A DNA stretch of 64,000 nt from Vanessa cardui (lineage: Eukaryota; Arthropoda; Insecta; Lepidoptera; Nymphalidae), in contig NC_061126.1 in assembly GCF_905220365.1 (NCBI RefSeq), positions 3,038,001-3,102,000 of the forward strand, given 5' to 3'. Each line of letters begins with the position of its first letter. The stretch's first letter is position 1. A model generated the notes under the pieces. The model was not told the origin of the DNA and did not search any database. It saw only the letters and a program-made list of their open reading frames with translations. Position numbers and translations under genes: made by a program. Positions 60,301 to 64,000 of the stretch are shown piece by piece.

Positions 60301-60526
60301 CTTGGCGGCGTCTATGGGCGGAGACCTCTCGCTGTCGAGCATCATTAACGAAATGCTTAGCAGTGAGACGTGTTGGTCGGAGATGCGCTCCTTCTGCGAA
60401 AACGTGATGTCGCAGAAGGAAGCCGCGGAGCGGGAGCGGGAGAATGCCGCTACAGACCCGCTCCGCCGTAGACGACCGGGGAGGAGGAAAAGGCGCTACG
60501 CGCACCTTCTCTCCCCGCCTCAATAG
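57374..60526 (+). CDS. Retrotransposon ORF2 protein: endonuclease-reverse transcriptase
   Basis: A 1,050-aa polyprotein for target-primed reverse transcription in the nucleus. Residues ~5-210 form an AP-type (EEP) endonuclease: QANINH (N11), CEPY (E38), GDLNAKS (D125, N127) and the terminal LSDH (D201, H202). Residues ~430-720 are the RT: APGPDG (441), AYRPI (500), AQFGFRAGRST (536), motif A SLDVANAF (D573), motif B GVPQGSVLGP (629) and motif C YADD (D664, D665). All expected catalytic residues are present. A C-terminal zinc finger starts at C950 (C950, C953, H961/H962, C967), followed by a basic tail. There is no RNase H domain. Length is normal for R1-clade ORF2. The ATG lies inside the end of ORF1 in another frame, so translation probably depends on reinitiation or coupling, as shown for SART1. 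The last 2.2 kb is unusually rich in perfect inverted repeats. Confidence 0.93.
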   Translation: MHGQLSFLQANINHAAGAQDLLLQSMAEWQVDLAVACEPYFVPPLPHWVGDSDDTVAVLTRSGTGPPLSLIERGSGYVVVGWGEYVVVGTYFSPNRSLVEFETYLGLVRAAVARQSPKPIVVLGDLNAKSRAWGNPSTNPRGRAVQVWALLSDLSLLNRGQVQTCVRHQGGSMVDVSFATPVVARRVVDWRVEEGVETLSDHRYIRFEISTPRRPAETQRVPTTLPRWSLGQVDRELVKEAAIVQRWGSAGRREGASAEELAGRMRSSLREVCDAAMPRTRRRVPRRHVYWWSPEIADLRATCCRARRAYVRCRRRNGLDTDLEGQMLDAYRQLKKELQLAISKAKQKAREELLAGLNRDPWGRPYRGVRGRFRTQGAPVTETMSPELLLRLVGKLFPHPGEHVPPQMAPHSVIEDTVAPPLITEREMEMALSRLRAKNTAPGPDGVPGRVLCDALEFLGAGLRELFDECLYSGQFPKPWKEGKLVLLPKEGRPLDSPSAYRPIVLLNETAKLFEKILAARLVQHLEEVGPGLSEAQFGFRAGRSTVDALDALKVRTTEAVAQGQVVLAVSLDVANAFNSLPFETIREALRYHGVPTYLRRLLEAYLQDREVLWAGVDGRLVRRRVGCGVPQGSVLGPILWNVGFDWLLRAPVLPGMGVLCYADDTLVTATGRDFREAARLAEVGTALTVDRMGMLGLRVSITKTEALLFHGPRRGPPRGASITVRGTVIKVQAQMKYLGLILDGRWSFGQHFVHLGPKLINAAAALGRLLPNVGGPGSLCRRLYAGVVRSMALYGAPIWVDALTADNRALLRKPQRVIAVRGIRGYRTVSWTAATLLAGDPPWELQAEVLAEVYRFRVEARNRGDRPGLAEIGRIRALAQQALIARWQEDLGSPTAGLATVEAIRPHLSRWVARNKGTLTFRMTQVLTGHGCFGKYLHGIARREASPSCHECGAPIDTAHHTLSECAAWGPQRHSLAASMGGDLSLSSIINEMLSSETCWSEMRSFCENVMSQKEAAERERENAATDPLRRRRPGRRKRRYAHLLSPPQ

Positions 60527-60796
60527 GCGCCGCAGGGAAAAGGGGGGGTCTCAGTACCCCGAGAATCCCCCCTAGGTGTTGGAGGCCAGCATAGGCGGGT
60601 CGACCGTCAGGGCGTCACGGTAGCATGCGTAAGCGATCCCGTGGCGCCCGCCGAAGGACGGAGAGGGTACCGCTGGTTTTTTAGTGGGTAAACCCGGTGG
60701 TCCTGGGTGCACTCGGCGTCCAGGAAACTGGGGAGTCCCACACACCCCCCCACTTCCATCACGTGGGGGAAGCGCGTAAAGCGTTTTTCCAGCGAT
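60527..60796 (+). other. 3' UTR of the retrotransposon
   Basis: About 270 nt. Two hairpins are visible: a G6/C6 stem extended by TCTC/GAGA (about 60543-60572), and CCCCCAC/GTGGGGG (60747-60753 with 60763-60769, 9-nt loop) ending 27 nt before the poly(A). In this clade the 3' UTR is bound by the RT, so these are candidate recognition structures; that role is inferred. Confidence 0.75.
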
Positions 60797-60819
60797 AAAA
60801 AAAAAAAAAAAAAAAAAAA
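60797..60819 (+). other. Poly(A) tail of the retrotransposon
   Basis: 23 consecutive A's following AGCGAT, directly before the right target-site duplication. Confidence 0.95.
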
Positions 60820-60834
60820 GGTATGTCGTGCGCG
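60820..60834. repeat. Target-site duplication, right (R1-clade element)
   Basis: Exact repeat of 53950-53964. The host sequence then continues TACCGACACCCTACGAGCGG, so the empty site would have been a short GC-rich tract. Confidence 0.95.
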
Positions 60835-61195
60835 TACCGACACCCTACGAGCGGCGAGGAACAATATTTTATACTTCTAACCAAAAATATACAATCTTTG
60901 CCAACTTTACGTGACCCTAATATTCATTTTTACGTACTCTCATATGAATAAAAATAGTTTGTTTGTATTAACTTTAGCAATAATAAAAAAAAAAACTGTG
61001 TACGATATATCGTTAAAAATATAATTATTTTATTATCAAAACATACAAGGAAATATTAGACAATTTACATTTTTAACTTAGCCGTTTCATAAATTTAAAT
61101 CATTTGTGAAAAGTGCTTTAGTAAGGAAGGCATATTATGCAATACAAGATTATACAGTCGATAAAAAAGCGTGAAATTAATACTTCTTGACTTTC
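60835..61195. other. 3' flank of the retrotransposon
   Basis: About 25 bp of GC-rich sequence and then AT-rich non-coding DNA; no gene. Confidence 0.5.
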
Positions 61196-61402
61196 AGGCA
61201 GGATATATTACATGCATATATAATTGTAAAGACTGTTTTTTTATATGCTGAATTTTTTTCAACTACTGAGTTTCTTGCCGGTTCTTCTCGGTAGAATCAA
61301 CTTTCCGAACCAGTGCTAGCTTCACTTGATGTAATTGTTAAATGACTATTTAAAAGTTCTTGTTAAAGCCTACTTGAATAAAGTATATTTTGATTTTGAT
61401 TT
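61196..61402 (+). repeat. LINE/SINE 3'-end-like repeat, best copy
   Basis: Contains CTGAGTTTCTTGCCGGTTCTTCTCGGTAGAATC, ACTTTCCGAACC, TAGCTTCACTTGATGTAATTG, AAAGCCTACTTGAATAAAGTATATTTTGATTTTGATTTT. The terminal (TTTTGA)n tail suggests a non-LTR retrotransposon 3' end or a SINE sharing it. Degenerate minus-strand copies lie at 695, 2395, 10985 and 48670. Confidence 0.7.
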
Positions 61403-62261
61403 TTGTTTATATTATCACCCTTACGGAAAATTGACGGAGAAATAAAACCTAGCGCAAGACTTTATATAAGAGTATTTCAAGGTCATGCAATAAATGAAAC
61501 AACAACGTTAGTTAGTAAAATATAAATCACCTACATATTCAGAGGAGCTAGTTTATCTCGTCCAAATATCATAAAGCATGACGCAGAACAAACGACAAAA
61601 ACACGCGGAAATGCCAAACATGGCGCGTGGCCGGCCTGCCTTATACGGGCATCGCAAAAACCTTTCTATACGCACTACATTTATTGAAAACAATTTCTCG
61701 CTATGAAAGCTCATATTTCATAGTTAGCCAGGGCTATCTTTCACTCGAACGACCTATGTTACCGCTCCACCCACAATAGACCAAGAATTTAGTTTGGCAT
61801 TCAATGTTAAACTTGTTATTTGAGAATTATTTCCATTTCTTTATACTTCCGCTAAAAAGAAAATGTGTTTATCGTTTATTAATAACTTATATTATGAAAC
61901 TATATCAAAGTTAATATAGTTTTAATTTCGTATCCCTAATTGTTAACAAATGTTTCTAATTTATTTAAAACGTAAGTGAAAATAAAAATATTTCCAGACA
62001 GGTTATTCGTGTATTGAGTGTACTTATTGTACATATTAATATACAAACCGTATATAAAATTACATACAAGTGGATATTTCTGAAAACTTGCTTATAATAA
62101 TTAAGTAATTTAGCCTGATCTGAACATTTATTGGTGGTTATTACGTCATCGAAAGCCACGAACGACCGCGATTAGTTCATTTGACTTCGATCGTTTCATA
62201 AACTGGAGGTAACAAACGAAAAATATATTTTTATAGTATAGATAGAACGAATAAATGGACC
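61403..62261. other. AT-rich non-coding DNA
   Basis: Nothing recognised; a GC-richer patch at about 61575-61650 has no frame. Confidence 0.4.
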
Positions 62262-62450
62262 ACCTTATAATAAGTGATCACTACCGCTCATATACATTTA
62301 GCGCTGAAGAAATATTAAATATTCAACACATTGCCAAAGCTGCCATCCTTAGGAGCAAACATGTTATGTCTCTTGTGCCTATAGTTACACTGGCTCACTC
62401 GTTCATTCACGTCGCATTGCTGTTTTAATAAAATATCTGACCTACCACCA
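62262..62450 (-). repeat. Family R repeat, minus strand
   Basis: GATCACTACCGCTCATATACATTTAGCGCTG, GTTATGTCTCTTGTGCCTATAGTTACACTGGCTCACTCGTTCATTCAC and CTGACCTACCACCAAAT are the complement of 30866-31181. Confidence 0.65.
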
Positions 62451-64000
62451 AATATAATAAAATGTAATCCTAAATTATTAGCCATTAAGTCATACCTACT
62501 AGTCGTACTTTATAATGTTTATTTTGAAGACAGCACTTAGACTATTTCGTACAGCCGTGTTCCTTTATCTTTTCGCCGCTTCCTACTTATACAACTATAA
62601 CTCCCGTGAACAGAGTTGTTAGCTGCCTCTGCTATATATCATAGCTGTTAATCTCGGTGTTTGCTCCATTATAAAATAAACAGTGGCTTTAGACTTGTTC
62701 TATGCACGTAATGGCGTTGTACAAGCATCATCACAAGTGTTATAAATTATTTCAAACACTTTTAAGATCTCCTTCAAAAATAATATACAAGTGTTTTTTC
62801 ATAATCATAAACTGTATTTTTTTTTATTAAATGCAAGAGAATAAGTTAGAAATCTTTATTGTATTTAAGTATCCAGAAGCAATTTATAATCAAACAATAA
62901 ATTATTATTAGTGTCGTAACAAAATTTTAATCCAGTAATTTAATAATTTGTAACATTACAACCCGCCAAATGCAATTGATGCTAATTAATGCAAAACGAA
63001 CTACGCAGTTTGGAGTACAAAAACATAAGCACATTTATTATATCTTGTTTACAGCAGTTTACCGGCTTTGACCAATAAATTACAAACTGGAACGCCGTTA
63101 AGTTTTATGTTATTGTCACAGTGTTATCTCAAAGCAACTCATACGTTGAAATAGTCTAATTAATATCCATAACATGGTTTTGATTTCTCGTTATAAATCT
63201 TAAGCCTTCAGTCATTTATCTGCTTTAGAACCGGAGCTAGGTTTGCCATTCATCTCCCTTGCTCTGGACATTGTTATATAGGCAAGCCAGTCCGAAAATT
63301 GTCTAGAATTAGTGAAAAGGGTTTATTGGCATGGCATAAAACTGAATAAATCAAAAATAATTATCTAATCAGAGAAGTCAAACTTCAGCAACTTATCAAA
63401 TACACCTCGACAGTAAACTTAACGCGAGCTATAATTTATAAATAACGCAAAAGATTATTACAGTTGTTCAATGCCAATTTACCATGTTTTTTATATTTTG
63501 TTGGTGGAGGTCTACATTTCAACATTATTTACAAATGTCTTTTTCATGAGACTAATATGGGTTTATTAAATAACTGTAATAATAAAAATAACCATGTTAA
63601 TTTAAAATCTTAAACATAAAAGATATAAACTAGATTTTTTAATTTGTTTCTACCATTCTTCTGGCAACCCTACTTGATGCAAACAATTCGAAATGTTGCA
63701 TTAATTGTAGCACGCGCATCCGAGCTCGTCTCGAACTATCAATCGCATCTCAAAACAATCTTGATAGTTGCTTCGTTAATTCGTACCCGCTACTTGTCTG
63801 CAGCATCTATTCAAATCGGATCAATTAATGGTTTTATTGTTAAGAAAATTGCATTGTTAAGTTTATAAACAATATATATAAATTGGTATATTCTTTTATG
63901 AATGCCTTAAATTATAACCAACTTAATTGTAAAACCATTATTTTAAAGAGTGAATACTGATGACACAACACTATAAACAAAACTCACAAATGTTCACAAA
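62451..64000. other. AT-rich non-coding DNA
   Basis: A 74-codon frame (63644-63868) has no recognised domain. No further repeat is called. Confidence 0.4.

Larger units (their letters stand above)
53965..60819 (+). mobile_element. Full-length R1-clade non-LTR retrotransposon
   Basis: A 6,855-bp element: tandem 5' monomers, unique 5' UTR, ORF1, ORF2, short 3' UTR and 23 A's, flanked by a perfect 15-bp target-site duplication. Clade assignment rests on the ORF1 (three CCHC knuckles) plus ORF2 (N-terminal AP-like endonuclease, RT, C-terminal CCHC) layout and residue motifs typical of R1, TRAS and SART. It differs from R2, which has one ORF and a C-terminal restriction-like endonuclease. Both ORFs are open and the coding region is strongly GC-rich against the AT-rich host. 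The neighbouring sequence is neither rDNA nor TTAGG telomere repeat, so it is not sitting in the classical R1 or TRAS/SART targets. Likely young and possibly active. Confidence 0.93.

Noticed and set aside
59356..60345. 329-aa minus-strand open frame, with other long antisense frames at 55547-55963, 56123-56596, 56639-57118, 57968-58606 and 58498-58908
   Set aside because: They lie opposite the GC-rich ORF1/ORF2 of the retrotransposon, where codon bias opens antisense frames. They have no family motif.
53965..60819. R2-type element or telomeric TRAS/SART insertion
   Set aside because: There are two ORFs with an N-terminal AP-type endonuclease, unlike R2. No TTAGG repeats flank the element, and no rDNA is visible.

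Overview
The window looks like nuclear DNA of a lepidopteran insect, probably a butterfly. It is very AT-rich, has no recognisable host exon, and is littered with tRNA-derived SINEs, LINE 3' ends and Helitron-like fragments of types I recognise from Lepidoptera. The most frequent SINE resembles the Metulj family described in Heliconius. The organism call is inference from repeat content and base composition; no host gene was found to confirm it.

Layout: 1-29231 is intergenic or intronic AT-rich DNA with scattered degenerate repeats. One SINE (8888-9236) has a perfect 12-bp target-site duplication, and there is a pair of perfect hairpins at 12913-13000. Positions 29232-38020 and 38021-46809 are two head-to-tail copies of one 8,789-bp segment. 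They appear identical over about the first 8 kb and carry nine substitutions in the last ~0.8 kb. Positions 46810-53949 are again AT-rich non-coding DNA with a few repeats. Positions 53965-60819 hold a complete non-LTR retrotransposon of the R1 clade, flanked by a 15-bp direct repeat. From 60835 the host sequence resumes, with two more LINE 3'-end-like repeats.

The retrotransposon is the only coding locus I can support. Its order is: three full and one partial 350-bp tandem monomers (probable promoter and 5' UTR), unique 5' UTR, ORF1 (604 aa, Gag-like, three zinc knuckles), a 16-nt overlap, ORF2 (1050 aa, AP-type endonuclease, reverse transcriptase, C-terminal zinc finger), a short 3' UTR with hairpins, and a 23-nt poly(A). 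ORF1 protein would bind the RNA; ORF2 protein would nick the target and copy the RNA in by target-primed reverse transcription. Open frames, an exact target-site duplication and near-identical monomers all point to recent insertion.

The observations most worth following are: (1) eleven perfect inverted repeats of 10-16 bp with short loops packed into the last ~2.2 kb of ORF2; (2) the tandem 5' monomers with an alternating A-B-A-B diagnostic base; (3) the 8.8-kb tandem duplication with divergence confined to one end.
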